Origin: Bradyrhizobium iriomotense | GTDB taxonomy: Bacteria > Pseudomonadota > Alphaproteobacteria > Rhizobiales > Xanthobacteraceae | DNA length: 64,000 bases | Assembly (NCBI RefSeq): GCF_018129405.1 | Contig: NZ_JAFCLP010000004.1 | Span: 372,001 to 436,000 of the forward strand | Direction: 5' to 3' | Shown here: positions 8,531 to 16,880 of the stretch, in pieces | Position numbering within the stretch: position 1 is the stretch's first letter | Layout of the letters: each line of letters begins with the position of its first letter | Translations under genes and position numbers: made by a program | The notes under the pieces: model-generated | The model's database searches: none | The model's input: the letters and a program-made list of their open reading frames with translations, nothing else | What the model was told of the DNA's origin: nothing

Positions 8531-8668
8531 ATGTTGCGCGCGGTCCCCTGCGGCTGTCAAGCGGCGGTGCAGCGCAAAAGATGCGGCTGCCGCATAAAAC
8601 CTCATTTGCCTATCGGCTCTGTCCACAAAGAAGGCAATCGCGCTGCAGTGCGACATGCACGGCTTGCA

Positions 8669-8684
8669 CGTTTGTGTACAAACG
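8669..8684. promoter_or_regulatory. Operator O2, rightward (nicAB) promoter
   Basis: CGTTTGTGTACAAACG has perfect 7-bp arms (CGTTTGT / ACAAACG) around a GT centre. It fits the same 16-bp consensus as the site at 8515-8530. A weak -35 (TTGCAC, 8664-8669) and -10 (TATCGT, 8686-8691) would place the operator in the promoter spacer. The two operators are 154 bp apart in the region between the divergent operons, so one regulator probably controls both. Confidence 0.7.
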
Positions 8685-8740
8685 GTATCGTCGCGACGTA
8701 GAATTTTTGCGAATGCATGGTCTTGGGCTTGGGAACAGGG

Positions 8741-9223
8741 ATGACGCAGACACCGATCCGCCTCACCGTGAACGGCAGGATCCACGAGATCACCGCGGCG
8801 CGCGACACGCCGCTGCTCTATGTGCTGCGCAACGATCTCGCGCTCAACGGCCCGAAATATGGTTGCGGTCTCGGCGAATGCGGCACCTGTACTGTCCTGA
8901 TCGACGGCGCCGCGGCGCGCTCCTGCGTGATTCCCATCGGAGGCTGCGCCGGGCGCGACATCGTGACGCTCGAAGGCCTCGGCACGCGCGACAAGCCTGA
9001 TGTGGTGCAGCAAGCCTTCATCGACGAGCAGGCCGCACAATGCGGCTACTGCCTCAACGGCATGATCATGACCACCAAGGCGCTGCTGGCGATCAACCCT
9101 CAGCCGACCGAGCAAGAGGCCCTGGCGGCGCTGCGCTACAATCTCTGCCGCTGCGGCACGCATGTCGAAATCCTGCGCGCGGTGATGCGCGCATCGGGCC
9201 AGCTTGCCGAGGCCATAGATTGA
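8741..9223 (+). CDS. nicA: Nicotinate dehydrogenase small subunit, two [2Fe-2S] clusters (NicA-like)
   Basis: This is the xanthine-oxidase-family iron-sulfur subunit (160 residues from ATG 8741). The plant-type cluster is YGCGLGECGTCTVLIDG followed by the fourth Cys in ARSC; the second cluster is QCGYCLNGMIMTT plus LCRCGTH. An in-frame ATG at 8717 would add 8 residues with no ribosome site; ATG 8741 has purine-rich GGGAACAGGG directly before it. The stop overlaps the nicB start by one base. In Pseudomonas putida the NicA/NicB pair hydroxylates nicotinate at C6. This subunit carries electrons from the molybdenum centre to the haems of NicB. Confidence 0.9.
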   Translation: MTQTPIRLTVNGRIHEITAARDTPLLYVLRNDLALNGPKYGCGLGECGTCTVLIDGAAARSCVIPIGGCAGRDIVTLEGLGTRDKPDVVQQAFIDEQAAQCGYCLNGMIMTTKALLAINPQPTEQEALAALRYNLCRCGTHVEILRAVMRASGQLAEAID

Positions 9224-12200
9224 TGGCCTCCCCTGTTTCGAACGGAGCTGAGCGGCCGTCCGGCTCGCTCGTCGTCGTCCGCAGCGTGGACGAGATCACA
9301 TCCGAGACCTTCGTCCGCATTACCGCGGACGGCTCGGTCACCGCCTATAACGGCCATGTCGATCTCGGCACCGGCATACGCACCGCACTCGGCCAGATCG
9401 TCGCCGAAGAACTCGACGTCTCCTTTGCGCGCGTCGTGGTCGTGCTCGGCGACACGGCATTGGTGCCGAACCAGGGCGCGACGATCGCCAGCGAGACCAT
9501 CCAGATCACCGCCGTCCCCTTGCGCAAGGCCGCAGCGCAGGCGCGGCACTTCTTGATCGCACGCGCGGCCGAACGGTTGGAGCTGCCGGCCGCCGATCTC
9601 AAGATCGAAGACGGCCTCGTGCGCGGGCACGACAACCGCAGCGTCAGCTATGGCGAGCTGATCGGCGGCGAAGAGATCCGGCTCGAGCTCGAAGACGACG
9701 TCACCGTGAAGCCGGTGGGCGACTATGCCATCGTCGGCCACTCCGTCCCGCGCGTCGACGTGCCGGCCAAGGCCACGGGCGAAGTGACCTTCGTCCACGA
9801 CATTCGCCTGCCAGGCATGCTGCACGGCCGCGTGGTGCGCCCGCCCTATGCCGGCGTCGATGCCGGCCCGTTCGTCGGCACCAGCCTGCTCGCGGTCGAT
9901 GAATCCTCAGTGCGCGACATTCCCGGAATCATCGCCGTCGTGCGCATCGGCGATTTCGTCGGCATCGTTGCCGAACGCGAGGAGAACGCGATTCGTGCCG
10001 CCGAACAGCTCAAGCTGAGCTGGAAGCCGACGCCCAAGCTTACCGACCTCGCCGATGTCGAGACCGCACTGCGCGCCAATCCATCGACGCCGCGCACGCT
10101 GATCGACAAGGGCGAGGTCGACAAGGCGATAGCAGGCGCGGCCAAGCCGATGCAGCGCACTTACGTCTGGCCGTATCAGATGCACGCCTCGATCGGCCCC
10201 TCATGCGCGGTCGCCGATTTTCAGGAAGGCAATATCCGTGTCTGGTCCGGCACGCAGAACCCGCACGTGCTGCGCAGCGATCTGGCGCTGCTGATCGGGC
10301 GTCCCGAGAGCGAGATCGAGGTCGTCAGGCTAGAGGCCGCCGGCTGCTACGGCCGCAACTGCGCCGATGACGTCACGGCGGACGCCCTGCTGCTCTCTCG
10401 CGCCGTCGGCCGGCCCGTGCGCGTGCAATTGACGCGCGAGCAGGAGCATGCCTGGGAGCCCAAGGGCACCGCGCAGCTCATCGACGTCAATGGCGGGCTC
10501 GATGCCGACGGCGGTATCGCCGCCTACGATCTCGCCACGCGCTATCCCTCGAACGCCGCCCCGACGCTCGCGCTCTTGCTCACCGGTCGCATCGCGCCTG
10601 ATCCCGCGGTGCTTCAGATGGGCGACCGCACCGCGATCCCGCCTTACGATTACGACCACATGCGCGTCGTCGCCCACGACATGGCGCCGATCGTGCGCGC
10701 CTCCTGGTTTCGCGGCGTCTCGGCGCTGCCGAACACCTTTGCCCATGAATCCTATATCGACGAGGCAGCGACCGAGGCCGGCGTCGATCCGATCGCATAT
10801 CGCCTGCGCTACCTGAAAGACCCGCGCGCGATCGATCTCGTCAATGCGGTCGCCGAACGCGCGGGCTGGACGCCGCGCCCGGTCCGCGAGGAGAAGGATG
10901 GCGAGGTCGTGCACGGGCGCGGCTTTGCCTATGCGCTCTACGTCCACAGCAAGTTTCCCGGCTATGGCGCGGCGTGGTCGGCCTGGATCGCAGACGTCGC
11001 CGTGAACAAGACCACCGGCGACGTCAGCGTCACGCGCGTCGTCGCCGGCCAGGACTCCGGCCTGATGATCAATCCGGACGGCGTCCGCCACCAGATCCAC
11101 GGCAATGTCATCCAGTCCACCAGCCGCGCGCTGATGGAGGAGGTCTCGTTCGAGCGCGGCGCGGTGGCGGCGCGTGAATGGGGCGCCTATCCGATCATCC
11201 CCTTTCCCGACGTGCCCAAGATCGACGTTTTGATGCTGCCGCGGCAAGACCAGCCGCCGCTCGGCGTCGGCGAGTCCGCGTCCGTGCCGAGCGCGGCGGC
11301 GATTGCCAATGCGATCTTCGATGCCACCGGCGTCCGCTTCCGCGAGCCGCCGTTTACGCCCGATCGCATCCTTAGGGGATTGCACGGTGAAACATCGCCC
11401 GTGCCGCAAGTTCTGCCCCCGCCCATTGCGCCGCCTCCATCTCGCATCTGGGAAAATCCATTCGCCAAGCGCGCCGGCATCCTTGCAACGATCGCCGCCG
11501 TCTGTACCGCCGCGATCGGCATCGGCGCCGCGCTTCTGCCCGGGCGCGCGATTGCGCCGATCGCGCGCCCGGATGCATCGGTCTATTCCGCGGCGACGAT
11601 CGCACGCGGAGAGCTGCTTGCCGCACTCGGCAATTGCGCGGAGTGCCACACCAGCCTCAGCGGCGTGCTCAACGCCGGCGGCCGCGCGCTTCAGACGCCG
11701 TTCGGCACGATCTATTCAACCAACATCACGCCCGATGTCGAGACCGGCATCGGCGCCTGGTCCTATCCCGCCTTCGAGCGCGCGATGCGCGATGGCTTGC
11801 ACCGCGACGGGCGCCAGCTCTATCCCGCCTTCCCCTACGCGCATTTTGCGAGGACTGGCGATGCCGACATGCAGGCGCTCTACGCCTACCTGATGGCGCA
11901 GCCTTCGGTGCACGCCACGGCGCCCGCGAACACGCTCGCCTTCCCGTTCAATCTCCGCCCGCTGCTCGCGGGCTGGAATGCGCTGTTCCATCAAGCGCAC
12001 GAGTTCAAGCCCGATCCCGCCCAATCCGAGGCCTGGAATCGCGGCGCCTATCTCGTCGAGAGCCTCGGCCATTGCAGCGCCTGCCATTCGCCGCGCAACG
12101 CGCTCGGCGCCGAGCAGCGCAATGCCTATCTCGCCGGCGGTTTTGCCGAGGGCTGGGAAGCGCCGCCACTGAGCTCACTCTCGCACGCGCCGATCCCCTG

Positions 12201-12747
12201 GAACGAGGACGAGCTCTACGCCTATTTGCGCACCGGTCATTCGCGCTATCACGGCGTCGCCGCCGGCCCGATGGCCCCGATCGTCAGGGATCTCAAGGCC
12301 CTGCCCGACCAGGACATCCGTGCGATGGCGGTCTATCTCAATTCATTCAGCGACAGCGCAGCCGAGACGCCGGACGCGCTTGCGGCGCGGCTGGAAAGCG
12401 CAACGCAGGTCACCGTCGCCTCCTCCACCGGCGCGCGCCTCTATCAAGGCGCCTGCGCGGTCTGCCACGAGGTTGGCGGCCTGCCGCTGTTCGGCAGCCG
12501 TCCCTCGCTCGCACTCAACAGCAATCTGCACAGCGCGACATCGGACAATCTCGTCCAGGTGATCCTGCACGGCATCACCGAGCCGGTCTCGAGCGATCTC
12601 GGCTACATGCCGGCGTTCAGGAACAGCATGAGCGACGCACAGGTCGAGGAGCTCGTCACCTTCCTGCGCCGGCAGTTCGCACCGGACAAGCCGGCATGGA
12701 CTGGCGTGCGCGAGACAATCGCGAAGGTGCGCGCGTCAGTGCACTAG
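9223..12747 (+). CDS. nicB: Nicotinate dehydrogenase large subunit: molybdopterin domain fused to triheme cytochrome c (NicB-like)
   Basis: The 1174-residue product starts at ATG 9223, overlapping the nicA stop. Residues 1-720 are the molybdopterin-binding hydroxylase domain (AYNGHVDLGTGIRTALGQI, VGHSVPRVDVPAKATGEV, GCYGRNCADDVTADA, MLPRQDQPPLGVGESA). A hydrophobic stretch near residue 750 may be a membrane anchor. Three haem c sites follow: CAECH (residue 805), CSACH (951) and CAVCH (1078). Length and layout match NicB of Pseudomonas putida. Electrons from nicotinate hydroxylation would pass through the haems to the respiratory chain. Isoquinoline- and aldehyde-type oxidoreductases can share this architecture, so the substrate rests on the hnr neighbour. 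Confidence 0.88.
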   Translation: MASPVSNGAERPSGSLVVVRSVDEITSETFVRITADGSVTAYNGHVDLGTGIRTALGQIVAEELDVSFARVVVVLGDTALVPNQGATIASETIQITAVPLRKAAAQARHFLIARAAERLELPAADLKIEDGLVRGHDNRSVSYGELIGGEEIRLELEDDVTVKPVGDYAIVGHSVPRVDVPAKATGEVTFVHDIRLPGMLHGRVVRPPYAGVDAGPFVGTSLLAVDESSVRDIPGIIAVVRIGDFVGIVAEREENAIRAAEQLKLSWKPTPKLTDLADVETALRANPSTPRTLIDKGEVDKAIAGAAKPMQRTYVWPYQMHASIGPSCAVADFQEGNIRVWSGTQNPHVLRSDLALLIGRPESEIEVVRLEAAGCYGRNCADDVTADALLLSRAVGRPVRVQLTREQEHAWEPKGTAQLIDVNGGLDADGGIAAYDLATRYPSNAAPTLALLLTGRIAPDPAVLQMGDRTAIPPYDYDHMRVVAHDMAPIVRASWFRGVSALPNTFAHESYIDEAATEAGVDPIAYRLRYLKDPRAIDLVNAVAERAGWTPRPVREEKDGEVVHGRGFAYALYVHSKFPGYGAAWSAWIADVAVNKTTGDVSVTRVVAGQDSGLMINPDGVRHQIHGNVIQSTSRALMEEVSFERGAVAAREWGAYPIIPFPDVPKIDVLMLPRQDQPPLGVGESASVPSAAAIANAIFDATGVRFREPPFTPDRILRGLHGETSPVPQVLPPPIAPPPSRIWENPFAKRAGILATIAAVCTAAIGIGAALLPGRAIAPIARPDASVYSAATIARGELLAALGNCAECHTSLSGVLNAGGRALQTPFGTIYSTNITPDVETGIGAWSYPAFERAMRDGLHRDGRQLYPAFPYAHFARTGDADMQALYAYLMAQPSVHATAPANTLAFPFNLRPLLAGWNALFHQAHEFKPDPAQSEAWNRGAYLVESLGHCSACHSPRNALGAEQRNAYLAGGFAEGWEAPPLSSLSHAPIPWNEDELYAYLRTGHSRYHGVAAGPMAPIVRDLKALPDQDIRAMAVYLNSFSDSAAETPDALAARLESATQVTVASSTGARLYQGACAVCHEVGGLPLFGSRPSLALNSNLHSATSDNLVQVILHGITEPVSSDLGYMPAFRNSMSDAQVEELVTFLRRQFAPDKPAWTGVRETIAKVRASVH

Positions 12748-12748
12748 T

Positions 12749-12870
12749 GTCATTCCGGGGCCCGAGCGCAGCGAGGGAGCCCGGAATCCATAACCACCAG
12801 CCGGGGTTATGGATTCTCGGATGCGCAATTGCGCATCATACCTCGCCGCTTCGCGTCGCCCCGGAATGAC
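12749..12870. repeat. Palindromic intergenic repeat (GTCATTCCGGGG family)
   Basis: GTCATTCCGGGG (12749-12760) is the exact complement of CCCCGGAATGAC (12859-12870). Internal complementary pieces include GGATTC/GAATCC and GATGCGCAATTGCGCATC. It is the same family as 125-218, and it lies between the convergent nicB and dioxygenase genes. Confidence 0.75.
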
Positions 12871-12897
12871 GCTGAATGAAATATCAGAGGCACAACA

Positions 12898-13866
12898 TTA
12901 GCCGTGCTTCTTCACCTCCACCGGAGGCGTGCCGTGGGTGTGGAAGGATTCAATCGTCTTCAATCCCCAGGCCTGGCCCTTCTTGCGCTCCTCCTCGGTC
13001 CACACGATCGGCTTCCAGTCCGGCGCGAGGATGAGGCGTGCGCCGGCATTGGCGACCTCGACGCGGTTGCCGCCGGGCTCGTAGACGTAGAGGAAGAAGG
13101 TCTGCTGGATCGCGTGCTTGTGCGGGCCGGTCTCGATATGCACGCCGTTCTCCAGGAAGATGTCGGCGGCACGCAGGATCTCCTCGCGGCTGTCGAGCGC
13201 GTAGGTGACGTGGTGGAAGCGGCCCGGCACGCCGGAATGGTCGAGCGAATAGGCGAAGTCGTAGCTCTTGTTCGACATCGTCAGCCACATCGCCGCCTCG
13301 CGGCCGTCATTAAGCACGATCTGCTCGGTGAGCCGGCAGCCGAGATAGTTTTCGAAGAACTCGCGGTTGGCCTTGATGTCGACGGCAAGGCAGTTGAGGT
13401 GGTCGAGCCGGCGGACATTGACGCCGCGGGCGGGAAAGCGCTGCGCCTGGTTCTTCAGCGCGGGCTTGAGCTCCGGCGGCGCCTGATACCATTCGGTCTC
13501 GTAATAGAGCTCGACGATGTGACCATCAGGGTCGCGGCAGCGGAACGTCGGCCCCTGCCCCATGTCGCCGTCGATCCAGCCGATGTCGAAGCCCGAGCCC
13601 TTGAGCGCCGCAACACGCCGCTCCAGCGCCTGCTGGCTGCGCGCGCGCAGCGCCATGTGCTCCATGCCCGATGTCTTTGACGCCGTGAGCTTGAGCGAAT
13701 AGCGCTCGTAATCATCCCAGCCGCGCAGATAGACCGACTCGCCCTTCTGCCCGCTGACGGTCATCCCCATCACGTCGACGAAGAATTTCAGACTCTCGTC
13801 GGGCTTCGGCGTCAGCAATTCCATGTGGCCGAGATGGGCGAGATCGAGGATCGGTTCGGGCTGCAT
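12898..13866 (-). CDS. Extradiol (catechol 2,3-dioxygenase-type) ring-cleavage dioxygenase
   Basis: The 322-residue protein has the two vicinal-oxygen-chelate repeats of type I extradiol dioxygenases. The N-terminal repeat begins LAHLGHMELLTPKPDES; the C-terminal, catalytic repeat has the iron ligands in RRLDHLNCL (about residue 157), GRFHHVTYA (about 220) and NRVEVANAG (about 273). Length agrees with catechol 2,3-dioxygenase and 2,3-dihydroxybiphenyl dioxygenase relatives. It stands alone, convergent with nicB, with a long inverted repeat upstream. The substrate catechol is unknown. It is not a required step of the nicotinate route proposed here. Confidence 0.88.
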   Translation of the reverse strand: MQPEPILDLAHLGHMELLTPKPDESLKFFVDVMGMTVSGQKGESVYLRGWDDYERYSLKLTASKTSGMEHMALRARSQQALERRVAALKGSGFDIGWIDGDMGQGPTFRCRDPDGHIVELYYETEWYQAPPELKPALKNQAQRFPARGVNVRRLDHLNCLAVDIKANREFFENYLGCRLTEQIVLNDGREAAMWLTMSNKSYDFAYSLDHSGVPGRFHHVTYALDSREEILRAADIFLENGVHIETGPHKHAIQQTFFLYVYEPGGNRVEVANAGARLILAPDWKPIVWTEEERKKGQAWGLKTIESFHTHGTPPVEVKKHG

Positions 13867-14316
13867 GATTTCCTCCAGGGCTTGTCCAGTAAGGCGTGGC
13901 TGCGTTCCGCCTGACCGACGGCGCGATTAAGACGCGGGTACACAACGACGCGTGCCTCAGCGCGGCAGCGATGGTTACGATTTCATTTGTACTAATGTAC
14001 AAATGATTAGGTCCCGTCAACAAATCAACCACCACACCGGTTGCCAATGGACCCCGGGCCGCTCGCGCGGGTTCGCTGGACGAACGGCAGCCTGCCGGGA
14101 TGGTAAAATCTTCCTTAAGGCCGCCACGCCCCCACCCGGCCTCGAAATGCAGCATTTTCCCCGCGTTTCCATCCCCAAATTTGCATTTGCGACGAAACTT
14201 CCGACCGAATTACCGCGGATTTAACGGAGCGGGTGCGCCCGGCGTTTAACCGTTTGTCCAGCGACGGCCACGCATAGTCGGGAACAAATTCCTCGCTCTT
14301 GCCAGGTTGATTCATC
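13867..14316. other. Gene-free region upstream of the dioxygenase and the HerA-like gene
   Basis: About 450 bp between divergent genes. It holds the 22-bp inverted repeat at 13984-14005 and no open frame that looks coding; short frames here have no family features. The GTG start of the HerA-like gene at 14317 is preceded by CCAGGTTG about 10 bp upstream. Confidence 0.6.
13984..14005. promoter_or_regulatory. 22-bp inverted repeat, likely operator of the dioxygenase gene
   Basis: Arms CATTTGTAC (13984-13992) and GTACAAATG (13997-14005) are perfect 9-bp complements around TAAT. It sits 118 bp upstream of the dioxygenase start. TTGTAC/GTACAA half-sites are typical of MarR- or GntR-like regulators. 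The half-site resembles that of the nicotinate operators, but the spacing differs, so a different protein or binding mode is likely. Confidence 0.6.
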
Positions 14317-16056
14317 GTGACATCCTTTGGACGCGTGATTTCGGTTCGCGGATCGCTCGCCCGGGTCGGGCTCTTGGCGACCAGCCAGATGCCGATCTCG
14401 GAGGTTCGGGCCACCGTCGGCCGCTTCGTCAGCATTCGCTGCGCCAGCTCGGTCATCGTCGCGATGATCACCGAGGTCTCCTGCGAGAATTTGTCGAGCA
14501 CGGACAATTACATCGCGATCGCCTCGGTTGACCTGCTCGGCGAAATCCTCAACGCCGCCGACAAGGCCAAATTCCAGCGCGGCGTCACCAACTATCCGAC
14601 CATCGGCGATGCGGTCGAGCTGATCACGAGCCAGGAGCTGCGCACGATCTACGCGCCGACCGGATCGGACCAGATCAATGTCGGCTTCCTCCAGCAGGAC
14701 CGCTCCGTCATCGCCTATGTCGACGTCGAGGAAATGCTGTCCAAGCATTTTGCCGTGCTGGGCTCGACCGGCGTCGGCAAATCGACCGGCGTCTCGCTGC
14801 TGCTCAACGAGATCCTGAAGGCGCGGCCGAACCTGCGCATCTTCCTGCTCGACGTCCACAACGAATATGGCCGCTGCTTCGGCGACCGCGCGCTGGTGCT
14901 GAACCCGCGGAACCTGAAGCTGCCGTTCTGGCTGTTCAACTTCGAGGAAATCGTCGACGTGCTGTTCGCGGGCCGCCCCGGCGTGCCCGAGGAGCTCGAC
15001 ATCCTCGCCGAGGTGATCCCGATCGCCAAGGGCGTCTACACCCAGTACCAGAACGCCGACCGCATCGGCCTGAAGCGCATCGATCCCAAGCAGGTCGGCT
15101 ACACCGTCGACACGCCGGTGCCGTACCGCCTGGTCGACCTGATCTCGCTGATCGACGAGCGCATGGGCAAGCTGGAGAACCGCTCCTCGCGCATCATCTA
15201 TCACAAGCTGATCTCGCGCATCGATGCCGTGCGCAACGACCCGCGCTACGCCTTCATGTTCGACAACGCCAATGTCGGCGGCGATACCATGGCCGAGGTC
15301 ATCAGCCATCTGTTCCGCCTGCCCGCCAACGGCAAGCCGATGACGGTGATGCAGCTCGCCGGCTTCCCGGCCGAGGTCATCGATTCCGTCGTCTCGGTGC
15401 TCTGCCGCATGGCCTTCGATTTCGGCCTCTGGAGCGACGGCGTCTCGCCGCTGCTGTTCGTCTGCGAGGAAGCGCACCGCTACGCCTCCGCCGACCGCAA
15501 TGTCGGCTTCGGCCCGACCCGCAAGGCGGTGTCGCGCATCGCCAAGGAAGGCCGCAAATACGGCGTCTATCTCGGCCTGATCACGCAGCGCCCGGCAGAG
15601 CTCGACGCCACCATCATCTCCCAGTGCAACACGCTGTTCACGATGCGTCTTGCCAACGACCGCGACCAGGCGCTGCTGCGCGCTGCGGTGTCGGACGCAG
15701 CCGCGAACCTCTTGTCCTTCGTGCCCTCGCTCGGCACCCGCGAGGTGCTGGCGTTCGGCGAAGGCGTCGCGCTGCCGACCCGTCTCCGCTTCAAGGAGGT
15801 GCCGCCGCACCAATTGCCGCGCGGCGAAGCCACCATCAGCAGCGTTCCCTCGCTCACATCCGGCCACGACATGCATTTCGTCGGCGCCGTGCTGGAGCGC
15901 TGGCGCGGCGCCACCTCGCAGCGTGACGTGCCGAACGATCCGGTGTTCTCGGCCCCGCCCACGAAGACGATGTCCAGCCTCGAAGCCCCGATGCTGCAGC
16001 CTTCGATGGGGCTCGACCCGGACCGCTTCTCGCTGCTGAAGAAGCCGCTGCGGTAA
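14317..16056 (+). CDS. HerA/FtsK-type ATPase (DUF87)
   Basis: The 579-residue protein starts at GTG 14317. It has a HerA-like N-terminal beta-barrel (residues 1-130), Walker A GSTGVGKST (about 148) followed by GVSLLLNEILKARPNLRIFLLDVHNEYGR, and Walker B LLFVCEEAHRY (about 383). A sensor/arginine region with FGPTRKAVSRIAKEGRKYGVYLGLITQRP follows. HerA hexamers translocate on DNA, usually with the nuclease NurA in archaea and some bacteria. No nuclease gene is adjacent, so this looks like a stand-alone rhizobial HerA relative. Role unknown; DNA translocation is inferred from family. Confidence 0.85.
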   Translation: MTSFGRVISVRGSLARVGLLATSQMPISEVRATVGRFVSIRCASSVIVAMITEVSCENLSSTDNYIAIASVDLLGEILNAADKAKFQRGVTNYPTIGDAVELITSQELRTIYAPTGSDQINVGFLQQDRSVIAYVDVEEMLSKHFAVLGSTGVGKSTGVSLLLNEILKARPNLRIFLLDVHNEYGRCFGDRALVLNPRNLKLPFWLFNFEEIVDVLFAGRPGVPEELDILAEVIPIAKGVYTQYQNADRIGLKRIDPKQVGYTVDTPVPYRLVDLISLIDERMGKLENRSSRIIYHKLISRIDAVRNDPRYAFMFDNANVGGDTMAEVISHLFRLPANGKPMTVMQLAGFPAEVIDSVVSVLCRMAFDFGLWSDGVSPLLFVCEEAHRYASADRNVGFGPTRKAVSRIAKEGRKYGVYLGLITQRPAELDATIISQCNTLFTMRLANDRDQALLRAAVSDAAANLLSFVPSLGTREVLAFGEGVALPTRLRFKEVPPHQLPRGEATISSVPSLTSGHDMHFVGAVLERWRGATSQRDVPNDPVFSAPPTKTMSSLEAPMLQPSMGLDPDRFSLLKKPLR

Positions 16057-16080
16057 GGCCACGCTCGCACCTCGAGCACA

Positions 16081-16185
16081 CTGTCATGCCCCGCGAAGGC
16101 GGGGCATCCAGTACGCCGCGGCGTCTCCGTATCCCATCGCCGCTTCTGGAATACTGGATCGCCCGATTAAATCGGGCGATGACAG
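16081..16185. repeat. Palindromic repeat (CTGTCATGCCCCGCGAAGGC family)
   Basis: CTGTCAT (16081-16087) is mirrored by ATGACAG (16179-16185). Inside are GCCCCGCGAAGGCGGGGC and CCAGTA...TACTGG pairs plus GCCCGATTAAATCGGGC. The same design recurs at 30187-30307 and 55130-55300. Confidence 0.75.
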
Positions 16186-16270
16186 CGAGTGTGTGGCACG
16201 CGCCCCCACATACCTGCACATTGAGGCCGCCACCCGCATCGACTATGGTTGCCGGCCCCAAGCCGGAACC

Positions 16271-16858
16271 ATGCACATGACAAAAACCGCCGCGCAACGC
16301 TTCCCCGCTCCCGCTCTCGACACGCTTCCCGAGGACATCCGCACCCGCCTTCTCGCCGTGCAGGAAAAGAGCGGCTTCGTGCCGAACGTGTTTCTCACCC
16401 TGGCCTACCGCCCCGACGAGTTCCGCGCCTTCTTCGCCTATCACGACGCGCTGATGGAGAAGGACGGCGGCCTGACGAAAGCCGAACGCGAGATGATCGT
16501 GGTGGCGACGTCGGCCGCCAACCAGTGCCAGTATTGCGTGATCGCCCATGGCGCGATCCTGCGCATCCGCGCCAAGAATCCGCTGATCGCCGACCAGGTC
16601 GCGGTGAACTACCGCAAGGCCGACATCACGCCGCGCCAGAAGGCGATGCTCGATTTCGCGATGAAGGTCTCCGCCGATGCGCAGCGCGTCTCGGAAGAGG
16701 ATTTCGCCGCGCTTCAGCCGCACGGCTTCAGCGACGACGACATCTGGGACATCGCCGCCATCTCCGCCTTCTTCGCGCTGTCGAACCGATTGGCGAATTT
16801 CACGGGCATGCGGCCGAACGAGGAGTTCTATCTGATGGGGCGCCTGCCGAAGAAATGA
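16271..16858 (+). CDS. AhpD-like peroxidase-related protein (carboxymuconolactone decarboxylase superfamily)
   Basis: The 195-residue product (ATG 16271, or 16277) carries the CxxC active-site motif CQYCVIAHGAILR (about residues 92-104) that defines AhpD-like 'peroxidase-related' enzymes. It is preceded by LTKAEREMIVVATSAANQ. The C-terminal FFALSNRLANFTGMRPNEEFY is also typical. The earlier in-frame start near 16193 lies in the repeat and gives a non-conserved N-terminus, so it was rejected. It may act in peroxide or thiol chemistry. The next gene, MgtC-like, begins 22 bp downstream on the same strand, so the two may be cotranscribed. Confidence 0.85.
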   Translation: MHMTKTAAQRFPAPALDTLPEDIRTRLLAVQEKSGFVPNVFLTLAYRPDEFRAFFAYHDALMEKDGGLTKAEREMIVVATSAANQCQYCVIAHGAILRIRAKNPLIADQVAVNYRKADITPRQKAMLDFAMKVSADAQRVSEEDFAALQPHGFSDDDIWDIAAISAFFALSNRLANFTGMRPNEEFYLMGRLPKK

Positions 16859-16880
16859 ATGACGCGGTGACTGACGGGGG

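Noticed and set aside
14115-14507. Minus-strand small frame over the HerA-like gene start
   Set aside because: It overlaps the start of a well-supported gene and has no ribosome site or family match.
14221-16062. Minus-strand frame of about 600 codons opposite the HerA-like gene
   Set aside because: Same antisense shadow pattern, no recognisable domain and no ribosome site.
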